A stretch of DNA of 64,000 nt from Caballeronia udeis (GCF_001544555.2 NZ_FCOK02000035.1:25962-89961), one strand, 5' to 3'; counted from the first letter of the stretch, positions 17,760 to 26,458 are shown. The notes: generated by a model from the letters alone, not told the origin. Numbers and translations: made by a program.

Positions 17760-18782
17760 TTAGGTTGATGCTGCTCGCCGCGGCCCGGTGGATGCCCGCA
17801 CGACGAGTGCAGATGGCGGAGCGAGCACCATGGTCGGCAGCATTGCTGGTGTTTCAATGAGCTGGATCAGCCGATCGACGGACAACTCGGCAATGGCCGC
17901 GGTCTGGATCGCGACCGTCGTCAAAGCGGGGTGCACCTGATGCGCGAGCTGGATGTCCGTGATGCCGATCACTGAGACATCGTCCGGCACCTTGCGCCCA
18001 AGCGTGATCAACGCTTGCGCCGCGCCGATTGCCAGCAGGTCGTTGGTCGCGAAAATCGCGGTGAGATGAGGGCGGTTCGCCATCAACTGCATGCATGCGG
18101 CGTAACCGGCGTCGATCGAGTCGCGGATCTGCAGCACCGCCGCGGCATCCGCTTCAATTCCGGCCTTGCGCATGGCGGCGCGAAACCCATTGGACCGGGC
18201 ATCCTGCAAACCGCCGCAACCGTCTCCTATCAGCAGGCCGATCTCGCGGTGCCCGAGTTCGAGCAGATGCCCGGCGGCCAGCGCCCCCGCGTGCGCAAAA
18301 TCCACGGCAATGCAGGGGAGTGCGGGCGGTGTTTCCGGATGCTCCCACATGGCCAGCAGGATTGGCGCGCTGTGCATGGCCGACGCGCACAGGTCGTTAA
18401 TGGCAATATCGGTGTTCATCACGAGCACACCGTCCGCCAGCGTTCCCGCAATCTGGTTAAGGTAAGCGCGGCCGATCTCCGCGTCGTCGTCGGTGTTGCA
18501 CACCATCAGGAAGTGGCCTGCCTTGCGCGCGGCCCGTTCGGCCGCCAGCACGAACTCGGGATAGAACGGGTTCGAGATGTTCGAGAGCATCAACGCGAGA
18601 GTCGACGAACGGCCTTCGGCCAGTGCACGCGCGTTCAAATTGGGCCGATAGCCGAGATCGGCAATTGCCTTCAGCACGCGGTCGGCCGTTTCCGGGCGGA
18701 CCTTTTCGCGATTGCGCAGCACGTTGGACACGGTCGCCGCGGTGACATGCGCGCGCTTCGCAACTTCAGACAGAGTGACCAT
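17760..18782 (-). CDS. LacI-family repressor of the sugar operon
   Basis: Repressor of 340 residues. The helix-turn-helix covers residues 3-22 (LSEVAKRAHVTAATVSNVLR). A hinge helix follows (NARALAEG, with the minor-groove Leu), then a periplasmic-binding-protein-like sugar domain to about residue 330. It lies back to back with a sugar ABC importer and a beta-galactosidase, and two near-identical CG-centred palindromes sit in the shared promoter region. It is therefore the likely local repressor, released by a galactoside-type ligand (inference). The hinge Leu with CG-centred operators agrees with known LacI binding. Confidence 0.92.
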   Translation of the reverse strand: MVTLSEVAKRAHVTAATVSNVLRNREKVRPETADRVLKAIADLGYRPNLNARALAEGRSSTLALMLSNISNPFYPEFVLAAERAARKAGHFLMVCNTDDDAEIGRAYLNQIAGTLADGVLVMNTDIAINDLCASAMHSAPILLAMWEHPETPPALPCIAVDFAHAGALAAGHLLELGHREIGLLIGDGCGGLQDARSNGFRAAMRKAGIEADAAAVLQIRDSIDAGYAACMQLMANRPHLTAIFATNDLLAIGAAQALITLGRKVPDDVSVIGITDIQLAHQVHPALTTVAIQTAAIAELSVDRLIQLIETPAMLPTMVLAPPSALVVRASTGPRRAAST

Positions 18783-18900
18783 TTTCTATTTTTCCCACAT
18801 TCAGGGAATGCTATTCAAATGTTGCAAGCGATGGGTGACGTTGATAACTTTCTGAAAACACAACGGAGACACGCATCATGACTGATTCGATCGTACCTGA

Positions 18901-18916
18901 ATTTAAGCGATTAAAT
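18901..18916. promoter_or_regulatory. Distal LacI-type operator
   Basis: ATTTAAGCGATTAAAT is a 16-bp palindrome centred on CG, as LacI-family operators are. A copy differing at one central base lies 55 bases downstream. Spacing of about five helical turns would allow one tetramer, or two dimers on the same DNA face, to bind both. Confidence 0.7.
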
Positions 18917-18955
18917 GCACGCGGCACAACGATGGGCCGTTTATTTTACGCAAAA

Positions 18956-18971
18956 ATTTAAGCGGTTAAAT
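18956..18971. promoter_or_regulatory. Proximal LacI-type operator
   Basis: ATTTAAGCGGTTAAAT ends 11 bases before the ATG of the ABC ATPase gene and lies directly upstream of its AGGAGG ribosome-binding site. A bound repressor here would block transcript elongation or initiation. It matches the distal site in 15 of 16 positions. Confidence 0.7.
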
Positions 18972-18982
18972 CAGGAGGCGGC

Positions 18983-20122
18983 ATGGCAACAATTTGTCTT
19001 GCGAACGTGCAGAAGTCATACGGTGACCATCCGCCGGTAATCAGGCGCGTGAACCTGGAGATCGCGCAGCACGAGTTCTGCGTTTTCCTGGGGCCATCGG
19101 GATGCGGTAAGTCGACCCTGCTGAGAATGATTGCCGGTCTCGAAGACCTGAGCGAAGGAGAGCTGCATATTGGCGGACGTCTTGTGAACGATGTGCCTGC
19201 AGCCGCGCGCGGCGTCGCCATGGTGTTCCAGAGCTACGCGTTGTTTCCGCACATGACCGTGTTCGACAACATGGCATTCGGCCTGAAGCTCGCGAAGCAG
19301 CCGAGGGACGTGATCGACCGGAAGGTGCGTGAAGCCGCGCGCATCCTGCAACTGGACAGTTACCTCGATCGATTCCCAAAAGCCCTCTCGGGCGGCCAAA
19401 GGCAGCGTGTCGCAATCGGCCGGGCCATCGTGCGCGAACCCGGCGTGTTCCTGTTCGATGAACCACTCTCGAATCTCGATGCCGCGTTGCGCGGCCAGAC
19501 GCGTGTGGAAATCGCCCGGCTGCACCAGCGCTTCGCAAATGCAAGCGTGGTCTATGTGACCCACGATCAGGTCGAGGCCATGACGCTTGCCGACCGGATC
19601 GTGCTGCTGCACGCGGGCGCGGACGCGGAGCGCTTCGGCAGCGTTGCGCAGACCGGCGCGCCGCTCGAGCTGTATCACCATCCGAAGTCGAGCTTCGTCG
19701 CGGGGTTCATCGGCTCACCGAGAATGAATTTCATCGAAGCGGTTGTCGAATCGATTGGCCCGGGCAGTGTGACGGTGACGCTCGCGAAAAGCGGCGAATG
19801 CTTAGTTATCCATGTCGATGGCCAGCGCTTGCAGCGCGGCCAGCCGGTCACGCTTGGCGTGCGCCCGGAACACCTGCGGCTCGATGGAGACGAGCAGTCC
19901 ATTCAGTGCGTCACTGTGTTGTCGGAACGGCTTGGCGAGCACAGCTACATTCACGCGGATCACGCGGCCGGCACGCTCGTCGCGAAAGCGCCCGGCGATA
20001 CGCCGATCAGTTCAGGCGAGCGCATCCGCATTCATGTGCCCGCGTCGGCGTGCCACTTGTTCGACGCGGATGGACTTGCGCTTCGGCGCCACGCGTTCGA
20101 GCCAGAACGAATCGCAGCTTAA
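18983..20122 (+). CDS. Sugar ABC transporter ATPase (MsmK/UgpC type)
   Basis: Cytoplasmic ATPase of a CUT1 carbohydrate importer, 379 residues. Walker A is GPSGCGKST at residues 37-45. The Q-loop (VFQSYALFPHMTV), signature (LSGGQRQRVAIGRA), Walker B (VFLFDEPLSNLD) and switch His (YVTHDQVEAMT) are all intact. Beyond about residue 235 lie the regulatory TOBE domains. It is the first gene of the sugar operon, which is uncommon, since the binding-protein gene usually leads. AGGAGG precedes the ATG by five bases. Confidence 0.93.
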   Translation: MATICLANVQKSYGDHPPVIRRVNLEIAQHEFCVFLGPSGCGKSTLLRMIAGLEDLSEGELHIGGRLVNDVPAAARGVAMVFQSYALFPHMTVFDNMAFGLKLAKQPRDVIDRKVREAARILQLDSYLDRFPKALSGGQRQRVAIGRAIVREPGVFLFDEPLSNLDAALRGQTRVEIARLHQRFANASVVYVTHDQVEAMTLADRIVLLHAGADAERFGSVAQTGAPLELYHHPKSSFVAGFIGSPRMNFIEAVVESIGPGSVTVTLAKSGECLVIHVDGQRLQRGQPVTLGVRPEHLRLDGDEQSIQCVTVLSERLGEHSYIHADHAAGTLVAKAPGDTPISSGERIRIHVPASACHLFDADGLALRRHAFEPERIAA

Positions 20123-20183
20123 GGCTTAAAGCACGCACGCATAGCTTCAAAACCCAATTCCGCCGTAGAGCGGGTTACATCGT

Positions 20184-20204
20184 CTGACAGTGATTTTCTG
20201 TCAG
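20184..20204 (+). promoter_or_regulatory. Intercistronic hairpin before the sugar-binding protein gene
   Basis: CTGACAG at 20184-20190 pairs perfectly with CTGTCAG at 20198-20204 across a 7-base loop (TGATTTT). It is not followed by a T-run, so it is not a classic terminator. Its place between the ATPase and binding-protein genes suggests an mRNA processing or stability element. Confidence 0.45.
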
Positions 20205-20230
20205 CCAACAAGGTAGTCAAGGAGACAAAG

Positions 20231-21484
20231 ATGATTGCTCATCGCCTTCGCAGTCTGGCTCACGCATCAGTGGCAGCCGCGCTCGCAGCAGGCTTGCTCT
20301 GCTGCGCCGTGGCTGACGCCGCCACGCTGACGGTCAACGTATCGGCGCGCGGTAACCAGCGCTCGACCTGGCAGGACGCGTTCGACAAATTCAAGAAAGC
20401 TAACCCCGACGTCGACCTAAAGGTGACCTATATCACCGAAGAGGCGTACAAGGTGCAGATGGGCGGCTGGCTCGCCACCGATCCGCCTGACGTGGTGTCG
20501 TGGCACGACGGTGAGCGGATGGCGTATTACGCACAGCGTGGCCTGCTGGAAGACCTGTCGCCCGACTGGAGCAAGAATGGCTGGTCGCAGCAATACGCGT
20601 CGGTTAAAGAAGCGTCGACGTACCAGGGCAAGCAGTACGCGGCGCCGCTCGGTTACGACGCTTACGGATTCTTCTACCGGAAGGATCTGTTCGAGAAGGC
20701 CGGCATCAAGGGTGAGCCCAAAACCTGGGATGAATTTCTCGACGCCTGCAAGAAGCTAAAGGCAAGCGGCGTTGCGCCAATCGCGGTAGCCGCGCGCGAC
20801 AGCTGGACGCTTGCCGCATGGTTCGACTATCTCGACCTGCGTATCAACGGCAATGCGTTCCATCAGCAATTGATGGCAGGCGAAATTCCGTACACCGATC
20901 CGCGCGTGAAGAAAGTCTATATCGCGTGGAAAACGCTGATCGACAACCACTACTACATTGACGACGCGCTGTCCTACGATCTCGATTCCATTGCGCCATT
21001 TCTCGCCAACGGCAAGGCTTCGATGATGCTGATGGGCACATTCTTCTCGGCGAGCATTCCGGCCTCCATCCGGCCTCAGACCGGCTTCTTCCGTTTCCCG
21101 GTGATCGACCCCAATGTGCCGCTGGCCGAAGACGGCCCCGTCAATGTCCTGCTGATTCCGGCGAAGGCAAAAAACAAGGCTGATGCCCACAAGCTGCTGG
21201 CTTTCATGGAGCAGCCGCAGATCAATGCCGATCTTGCGAGGGGCTGGGGGCAACTGCCGTCGAACAGCCAGTCCGCTGAACCTGAAGACGAGATTTCGAA
21301 GGTCGGCTTCCAGACGCTTGCGAACACGAAAGGCGGCATTGCACAGTTCTACGACCGCGACATGACGAAGGAAATGGCCGACGAAGGAATGAAGGCGATG
21401 CAGCAGTTCTATAGCGATCCGTCGCAACTCGACGCCGTGCTCGTCCGCCTCGAAGCGACCCGCAAGCGTATCTACAAGAAGTAA
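20231..21484 (+). CDS. Sugar ABC transporter substrate-binding protein (family 1)
   Basis: Periplasmic receptor of the importer, 417 residues. Signal peptide at residues 1-31 (hydrophobic core SVAAALAAGLLCC, cleavage after AVADA). The mature protein opens with ATLTVNVSARGNQRS and has the family-1 pattern, including YGFFYRKDLFEKAGI-x-GEPKTWDEF near residues 150-170. It has no lipobox, so it is soluble. CAAGGAGA lies 6 bases before the ATG. Together with the downstream GH42 enzyme the likely ligand is a beta-galactoside or galacto-oligosaccharide (inference). Confidence 0.92.
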   Translation: MIAHRLRSLAHASVAAALAAGLLCCAVADAATLTVNVSARGNQRSTWQDAFDKFKKANPDVDLKVTYITEEAYKVQMGGWLATDPPDVVSWHDGERMAYYAQRGLLEDLSPDWSKNGWSQQYASVKEASTYQGKQYAAPLGYDAYGFFYRKDLFEKAGIKGEPKTWDEFLDACKKLKASGVAPIAVAARDSWTLAAWFDYLDLRINGNAFHQQLMAGEIPYTDPRVKKVYIAWKTLIDNHYYIDDALSYDLDSIAPFLANGKASMMLMGTFFSASIPASIRPQTGFFRFPVIDPNVPLAEDGPVNVLLIPAKAKNKADAHKLLAFMEQPQINADLARGWGQLPSNSQSAEPEDEISKVGFQTLANTKGGIAQFYDRDMTKEMADEGMKAMQQFYSDPSQLDAVLVRLEATRKRIYKK

Positions 21485-21566
21485 CCAGAAGCAAACCCGG
21501 CGGCGCCAGCGGTTGCGTGTTGCACAACGGCTGGCGCTCGCCAACGATCCCCGACGAGGCCCGATC

Positions 21567-22472
21567 ATGTCTCATTCCGCAGCGCACCGCTTACCCGCGG
21601 TTCGGCGCCGGCACGTCTCGAGTACACGCCGTCATCAGCACCGTGCCGCATTTTTCTTCCTGCTGCCGGGTTGTGCGTTGTTTTGCCTGTGCGTGGTGTA
21701 CCCGATCATCAGCAGCATTTTCCTCAGCTTTTATAACTGGGACGGAATGACGCCGAAGACCTTCGCCGGCTTCGATAACTACATCGAGCTGTTCCACTCG
21801 GACACGTTCTACACGGCGCTCAAGAACAACCTGATCTGGCTCGCGCTGTTCCTGCTGGCGCCGCCGCTCGGCTTGCTGTTCGCGTTGTACCTGAACCAGC
21901 ATGTGCGTGGCATGCGCATGGTGAAGTCGCTGTTCTTTGCGCCGTTCGTGCTCTCGGGCGTGGTGGTGGGCCTCGTGTTCAGCTGGTTTTATGATCCTGG
22001 CTTTGGTTTGCTAAGGCTGATTGTTGGCCACGGCATTCCTGTGCTCGGCGATCCGCACACGGTGACGCTGGGGATCATCTTCGCCGCGTTGTGGCCTCAG
22101 ACGCCCTTCTGCATGGTGCTGTATCTCACGGGTCTGACGGCCATCAATCCGGAGGTGGTCGAGGCGGCGCGCATGGAAGGTGCGAAGGGCGTGGCGCTGC
22201 TGTGGCACGTGATTCTTCCTCAGTTGCGGCCTGCCACGTTCATGGCCGTGGTGCTCACCGTGATCGGCGCGCTGCGCAGTTTCGACCTGATCGCGGTGAT
22301 GAGCGGCGGGGGACCGTTCGACAGCTCCACCGTGCTCGCCTATTACATGTACGACCAGGCAATCAAGTATTACCGCGAAGGATATTCCGCAGCAATCGCT
22401 GTCGTGCTGTTCGCGATCATGCTCGTTTATATCGTGTTCCATCTGCGCCGCATGCTGCGCGAAGAACGCTGA
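21567..22472 (+). CDS. Sugar ABC transporter permease (MalF/UgpA type)
   Basis: Inner-membrane permease of 301 residues with six predicted helices, starting FFFLLPGCALFCLCVVYPII after about 25 polar residues. The EAA loop reads EAARMEGAKGVALLWHVILP near residues 190-209, the contact site for the ATPase. The ATG at 21567 has GAGG seven bases upstream; the frame opens at 21513 without support. It pairs with the next permease, 19 bases downstream. Confidence 0.9.
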   Translation: MSHSAAHRLPAVRRRHVSSTRRHQHRAAFFFLLPGCALFCLCVVYPIISSIFLSFYNWDGMTPKTFAGFDNYIELFHSDTFYTALKNNLIWLALFLLAPPLGLLFALYLNQHVRGMRMVKSLFFAPFVLSGVVVGLVFSWFYDPGFGLLRLIVGHGIPVLGDPHTVTLGIIFAALWPQTPFCMVLYLTGLTAINPEVVEAARMEGAKGVALLWHVILPQLRPATFMAVVLTVIGALRSFDLIAVMSGGGPFDSSTVLAYYMYDQAIKYYREGYSAAIAVVLFAIMLVYIVFHLRRMLREER

Positions 22473-22491
22473 TTTCCAGGAGTCACGTGCC

Positions 22492-23343
22492 ATGTATCCG
22501 CTTCCCGTTGAACGCTGGAAACCGCTTAACCGCAGGCTCTACAAAGCGTCGCTGCCGCTTGCGCTGCTGATCTGGCTGTTGCCTATGCTGGCCGTGCTCG
22601 TTACATCGATACGCTCTTCGGAGGAGTTGTCGCAAGGCGACTACTGGGGCTGGCCGAAGCATTTTGCGTTGATCGAGAACTACGGCACGGCGCTTACGCA
22701 AACGCCGATGCTGCATTACTTCGCCAATAGCGTGCTGATCACCGTGCCGTCGGTGATCGGGGCGATCGTGCTGGCTTCGATGGCGGGTTTTGCGTTGGCG
22801 ACCTACCGGTTCCCGGGCAATACCGCCGTGCTGTTCGCGTTCGTCGCCGGCAACTTCGTGCCTATCCAGATCCTGATGATCCCGGTACGCGACATGGCGC
22901 TGAAAGTGGGCCTGTTCAATACCGTGTGGGCGCTGGTGATTTTCCATGTGTCGTTTCAAACCGGCTTTTGCACGCTGTTCCTGCGCAACTTCATCAAGCA
23001 GTTGCCCTTCGAGTTGATCGAGGCCGCGCGCGTGGAAGGGGCCAGTGAATGGACCATCTACCTGCGCATCGTGCTGCCGCTGATCCGGCCTGCGCTCGCG
23101 GCGCTCGGGATCCTCGTGTTCACGTTCGTCTGGAACGACTACTTCTGGGCGCTATGCCTCACGCAAGGCGACGAGGCTGCGCCAATCACCGTGGGCGTCG
23201 CCGCGCTCAAAGGGCAATGGACGACCGCGTGGAATCTCGTCGCCGCCGGTTCGGTGCTGGCCGCGTTGCCCTCCGTGCTGATGTTCTTCGCGATGCAAAA
23301 GCATTTCGTCGCCGGTCTGACTTTTGGTGCAAGCAAGGGCTAG
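22492..23343 (+). CDS. Sugar ABC transporter permease (MalG/UgpE type)
   Basis: Second inner-membrane permease, 283 residues and six predicted helices. The first is PLALLIWLLPMLAVLVTSI. The EAA loop EAARVEGASEWTIYLRIVLP near residues 178-197 matches that of the partner permease. It completes the CUT1 importer with the preceding three genes. CAGGAG precedes the ATG. The beta-galactosidase gene begins 46 bases after its stop. Confidence 0.92.
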   Translation: MYPLPVERWKPLNRRLYKASLPLALLIWLLPMLAVLVTSIRSSEELSQGDYWGWPKHFALIENYGTALTQTPMLHYFANSVLITVPSVIGAIVLASMAGFALATYRFPGNTAVLFAFVAGNFVPIQILMIPVRDMALKVGLFNTVWALVIFHVSFQTGFCTLFLRNFIKQLPFELIEAARVEGASEWTIYLRIVLPLIRPALAALGILVFTFVWNDYFWALCLTQGDEAAPITVGVAALKGQWTTAWNLVAAGSVLAALPSVLMFFAMQKHFVAGLTFGASKG

Positions 23344-23389
23344 GCGCTTATTCACCGTCATCGCCATCATTCATTAACGAGACTTTCTC

Positions 23390-25348
23390 ATGCAACTTGG
23401 TGTTTGCTATTACCCGGAACAGTGGCCCCGTTCGATGTGGGCCGACGATGCAAAGCGTATGGCCGAACTCGGCATCACGCATGTGAGGATTGCGGAATTC
23501 GCGTGGAGCCGGATGGAGCCGCGCGCCGGCAAATTCGTCTGGGAGTGGCTTGACGAAGCCATTGAGACGCTGGCGGCTGCGGGGCTGAAGCTCGTGCTGG
23601 GCACACCCACTGCGTCGCCGCCGAAATGGCTGATTGACGAGTATCCGGAGGTGCTGCCGGTGCGTGCGGATGGCGTGCGCTGGAACTTCGGCTCGCGTCG
23701 CCACTACGATATTTCCAGCGAAATTTACAGGCGTGAGTGCGTGCGTTTCGTCACCGTGATGGCTGAGCGCTACGGGCGGCATCCGTCTATTGTCGCCTGG
23801 CAGACCGATAACGAACTCGGTTGCCACGACTCCGTGCCGAGTTATTCGGCCGCCGCGCTGAAGCGCTTTCACGCGTGGCTGCAGCTTCGCTATGAAAGCG
23901 TGAATGCGCTGAACGAAGCCTGGGGCAATGTGTTCTGGAGCATGGAGTATTCGGCGTTCGATGCAATCGGCTTGCCGAACCTGACGCCTACCGACGCCAA
24001 TCCGATTCATCTGCTCGACTTCCGCCGTTTCATGTCCGACGAAGTGGCGAGTTTTCATCGTGAACAGATCGAGGTGCTGCGACGGCATGCACCCACGGCT
24101 GACCTGCTGCATAACTTCATGGGCTTTTTTACGACCTTTGATCATTACCGCTTCTCTGAAGACAACGCGATCGATGTGGCTGCGTGGGACAGCTATCCAA
24201 TCGCACGTACCGAATCGATCGCGCTGCCTGAAGAACAGAAAGCACGTTACGCACGGACCGCGCATCCCGATGTATCCGCGTTCGATCATGATCGTTATCG
24301 GGCGATAGGCGGCGGACGTTTCTGGGTGATGGAGCAGCAGGCGGGACCGGTGAACTGGGCTGCATGGAATCCGGTTCCGGCGAAGGGCATGGTCAGGCTG
24401 TGGGCGTATGAAGCGTTCGCGCACGGCGCGGAACTGGTGTCGTATTTTCGCTGGCGCCAGTGTCCGTTTGCACAGGAGCAGATGCACTCCGGGCTCAATC
24501 TGCCGAATAACGAACTGTCACCCGGTGGTCTGGAAGTGCAGCAGGCGGCCCGCGAGATCGCGGCATCGGCGGCGCTCTCAGGACTCGGCGCGCCGACGCG
24601 TGCAACCACCGCGATTGTGTTCGACTACGAGACGCAATGGATGTTCGAGATCCAGCGTCACGGCAAAACCTTCGACTACCAGACGTTGGTGTTCGACTAC
24701 TATGAGGCGCTGCGTGAACTCGGCCTGGACGTCGATATTGTTTCGAGCAAGGCTGATTTGTCACCGTACCGGCTAGTGGTTGTTCCGAGCATTGCTGTAA
24801 TCGATCAAACGCTTGTCGGCCAGATAGAAAGGAGTTCCGCGCAATGGGTCTTCGGTCCGAGAAGCGGCTCGAAGACGACCGCATTCGCGATCCCTTCCAG
24901 CCTCCCGCCCGGCCCGCTGCAAAAGGTATTGCCAATGCAGGTGCTGGAAGTCGAGACGCTGCGTCCAACGCTTACGCCCGTACTTTCTTTCGGTGACCAC
25001 CAGGGTCATGCGATGCATTGGCGTGAGCATGTTCGAGCCAATGGCGAGACGCGCGTCGATGCGCAGTTCGACGACGCATGGCCGGCTGTGCTCAGCCACA
25101 GAAACGTTCGGTATATAGCGGCGTGGCTGTCGCACGGATTGCATCGCGCGGTATTGGAGCAGGCGGCGAAGGAGGCAGGGATCGAGACTCAACTGCTGGC
25201 CGACGGTTTGCGCATTCGCCGGCGCGGTGACCTGACCTTCGCGTTCAATTTTAGCGAGCAGCAAGTGCAGGCTCCTGCACCGGTCAACGCGACGTTCGTG
25301 CTCGGGCAGCAACAGCTTGCGACCGGTGATGTCTGCGCGTGGCGATGA
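23390..25348 (+). CDS. Beta-galactosidase, glycoside hydrolase family 42
   Basis: Cytoplasmic retaining glycosidase of 652 residues that cleaves terminal beta-galactosyl bonds. Domain A, the TIM barrel, covers about residues 1-375. Domains B (trimerisation) and C follow. The acid/base is Glu142 in WQTDNELGC and the nucleophile Glu315 in WVMEQQAG, both in family-conserved contexts. It starts MQLGVCYYPEQWP, the usual GH42 opening. There is no signal peptide, so the substrate must be imported, which matches the ABC importer just upstream. It is the last gene of the operon. Confidence 0.94.
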   Translation: MQLGVCYYPEQWPRSMWADDAKRMAELGITHVRIAEFAWSRMEPRAGKFVWEWLDEAIETLAAAGLKLVLGTPTASPPKWLIDEYPEVLPVRADGVRWNFGSRRHYDISSEIYRRECVRFVTVMAERYGRHPSIVAWQTDNELGCHDSVPSYSAAALKRFHAWLQLRYESVNALNEAWGNVFWSMEYSAFDAIGLPNLTPTDANPIHLLDFRRFMSDEVASFHREQIEVLRRHAPTADLLHNFMGFFTTFDHYRFSEDNAIDVAAWDSYPIARTESIALPEEQKARYARTAHPDVSAFDHDRYRAIGGGRFWVMEQQAGPVNWAAWNPVPAKGMVRLWAYEAFAHGAELVSYFRWRQCPFAQEQMHSGLNLPNNELSPGGLEVQQAAREIAASAALSGLGAPTRATTAIVFDYETQWMFEIQRHGKTFDYQTLVFDYYEALRELGLDVDIVSSKADLSPYRLVVVPSIAVIDQTLVGQIERSSAQWVFGPRSGSKTTAFAIPSSLPPGPLQKVLPMQVLEVETLRPTLTPVLSFGDHQGHAMHWREHVRANGETRVDAQFDDAWPAVLSHRNVRYIAAWLSHGLHRAVLEQAAKEAGIETQLLADGLRIRRRGDLTFAFNFSEQQVQAPAPVNATFVLGQQQLATGDVCAWR

Positions 25349-25627
25349 GTCATGGCGAGCGAGGACTCCAGCGTGGATCAACACCGTGCGGAGCCCACCC
25401 GGCGCCTCAAGCGACTCGTCGTCCTTCGATCGGGTATCCGGGATCGGTGTAGCCGGGTGTTGACGCACGACGAATCAAACCTCGCGACCTTCGACGATTC
25501 GATTGTCCACAGCGCTTAATTTATCGGCCGCAACGGCATGTGACTAGACGGCAGAATCGGCAAACGCATATGAGCGAGATTCATTAATGATCCGCCACAA
25601 CCCCTGAAAAAAATCTCCACAACCTAC
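25349..25627. other. Intergenic region after the sugar operon
   Basis: I see no gene here. No hairpin with a T-run marks the end of the sugar operon. A short pair CGAATC/GATTCG is the only symmetry noticed. The last part is AT-richer and leads into the ArsR promoter. Confidence 0.5.
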
Positions 25628-25655
25628 TTGACATGGCGGATCGAGTCTCTATAGT
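25628..25655 (+). promoter_or_regulatory. Sigma-70 promoter of the ArsR operon
   Basis: TTGACA at 25628-25633 is a perfect -35 box. TATAGT at 25650-25655 is a good -10 box, 16 bases further on. Transcription would start about 7 bases downstream, at or one base before the ATG at 25663. Confidence 0.65.
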
Positions 25656-25670
25656 TAACTTCATGGTTAA
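25655..25670. promoter_or_regulatory. Probable ArsR autoregulatory operator over the start codon
   Basis: TTAAC at 25655-25659 and GTTAA at 25666-25670 form an inverted repeat around the ATG of the regulator gene. Overlap with the -10 box and the start site is what an autorepressor needs. Similar GTTAAC-type palindromes precede other ArsR-SRPBCC pairs (general knowledge). Confidence 0.5.
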
Positions 25671-26085
25671 GTTTCAGGAAAACGCATTGGACCGCACTTT
25701 CGCCGCGTTGGCCGACCCAACGCGGCGTGCGCTCCTTGCACGCTTGTCCGCGCACGCGGACCTGTCGGTGAGCGAACTCGCAGAGCCGTTTGCGATGTCG
25801 TTGCCGGCCGTTATGAAACATCTGGATGTGTTGTCGGATGCTGGTCTGATCACGCGCGCCAAGACAGGCCGCACCGTCGCGTGCCGGCTTGCCGCCGGAC
25901 CGATGGAGGAGGCGATGGAATGGCTCAACCGCTATCAGCGCTTCTGGACCGATGCCCTTGACCGCCTTGTCGCCTTTGTGGAGGAGGACCCATGCCCACC
26001 CAACCCAGTCTCACGCTCCAGCGCAGAATCAACGCAAAACCCGCCAAAATCTACGCCGCCTGGACGGAACCGTCGCAAATCGTGA
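25663..26085 (+). CDS. ArsR-family regulator (SRPBCC-associated)
   Basis: Small winged-helix repressor of 140 residues. The core is LDRTFAALADPTRRALLARL, then a recognition helix region with LSVSELAEPFAMSLPAVMKHLDVLSD. It lacks the metal-binding Cys cluster of classic ArsR, as is usual for the branch paired with SRPBCC proteins. The ATG at 25663 coincides with the predicted transcription start, so the mRNA would be leaderless. An ATG at 25633 lies inside the -35 box and is unlikely. The Pro/Ser-rich C-terminal tail is encoded in a region that also encodes the start of the next gene. Confidence 0.85.
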   Translation: MVKFQENALDRTFAALADPTRRALLARLSAHADLSVSELAEPFAMSLPAVMKHLDVLSDAGLITRAKTGRTVACRLAAGPMEEAMEWLNRYQRFWTDALDRLVAFVEEDPCPPNPVSRSSAESTQNPPKSTPPGRNRRKS

Positions 26086-26432
26086 AGTGGATGCATCCGT
26101 ACAATAACGAAGTGATTCACGCGGAGATGGACGTGCGGGTCGGCGGGCGCTTCCGGATTGTCATGCGCACGCCCGAGGGCGAGGAGCACGACGTAAGCGG
26201 CGTGTACCAGGAGGTCGTTCCAGACGAAAAACTCGTCTACACGTGGGTGTGGCGCAGCACGCCGGAGCGGGAGTCCCTCGTTACGTTCACGCTGCGCAGA
26301 GAAGGTGAGGGTGACGGCGAGCGCACGTTACTCACGCTGAAGCATGAGCAGTTTGCGGATGAAGCAGCACGCGAGAGTCACGAGGGTGGCTGGAACCAGG
26401 TTCTCGATGAACTTGCACGGCAGTTTGCCTGA
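25992..26432 (+). CDS. SRPBCC (START/AHA1-like) domain protein
   Basis: Cytoplasmic helix-grip protein of 146 residues that forms a hydrophobic ligand pocket. It begins TLQRRINAKPAKIYAAWTEPSQIVKWM, the usual opening of the AHSA1-type branch, and ends with the long helix HEGGWNQVLDELARQF. The ligand is unknown. Its first 94 bases overlap the ArsR gene in another frame, with GGAGGA before the ATG, so translation is probably coupled. ArsR plus SRPBCC is a common pair in which the regulator controls both genes. Confidence 0.88.
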   Translation: MPTQPSLTLQRRINAKPAKIYAAWTEPSQIVKWMHPYNNEVIHAEMDVRVGGRFRIVMRTPEGEEHDVSGVYQEVVPDEKLVYTWVWRSTPERESLVTFTLRREGEGDGERTLLTLKHEQFADEAARESHEGGWNQVLDELARQFA

Positions 26433-26458
26433 TCACTTCATGACAGGAGGAAACGCAC

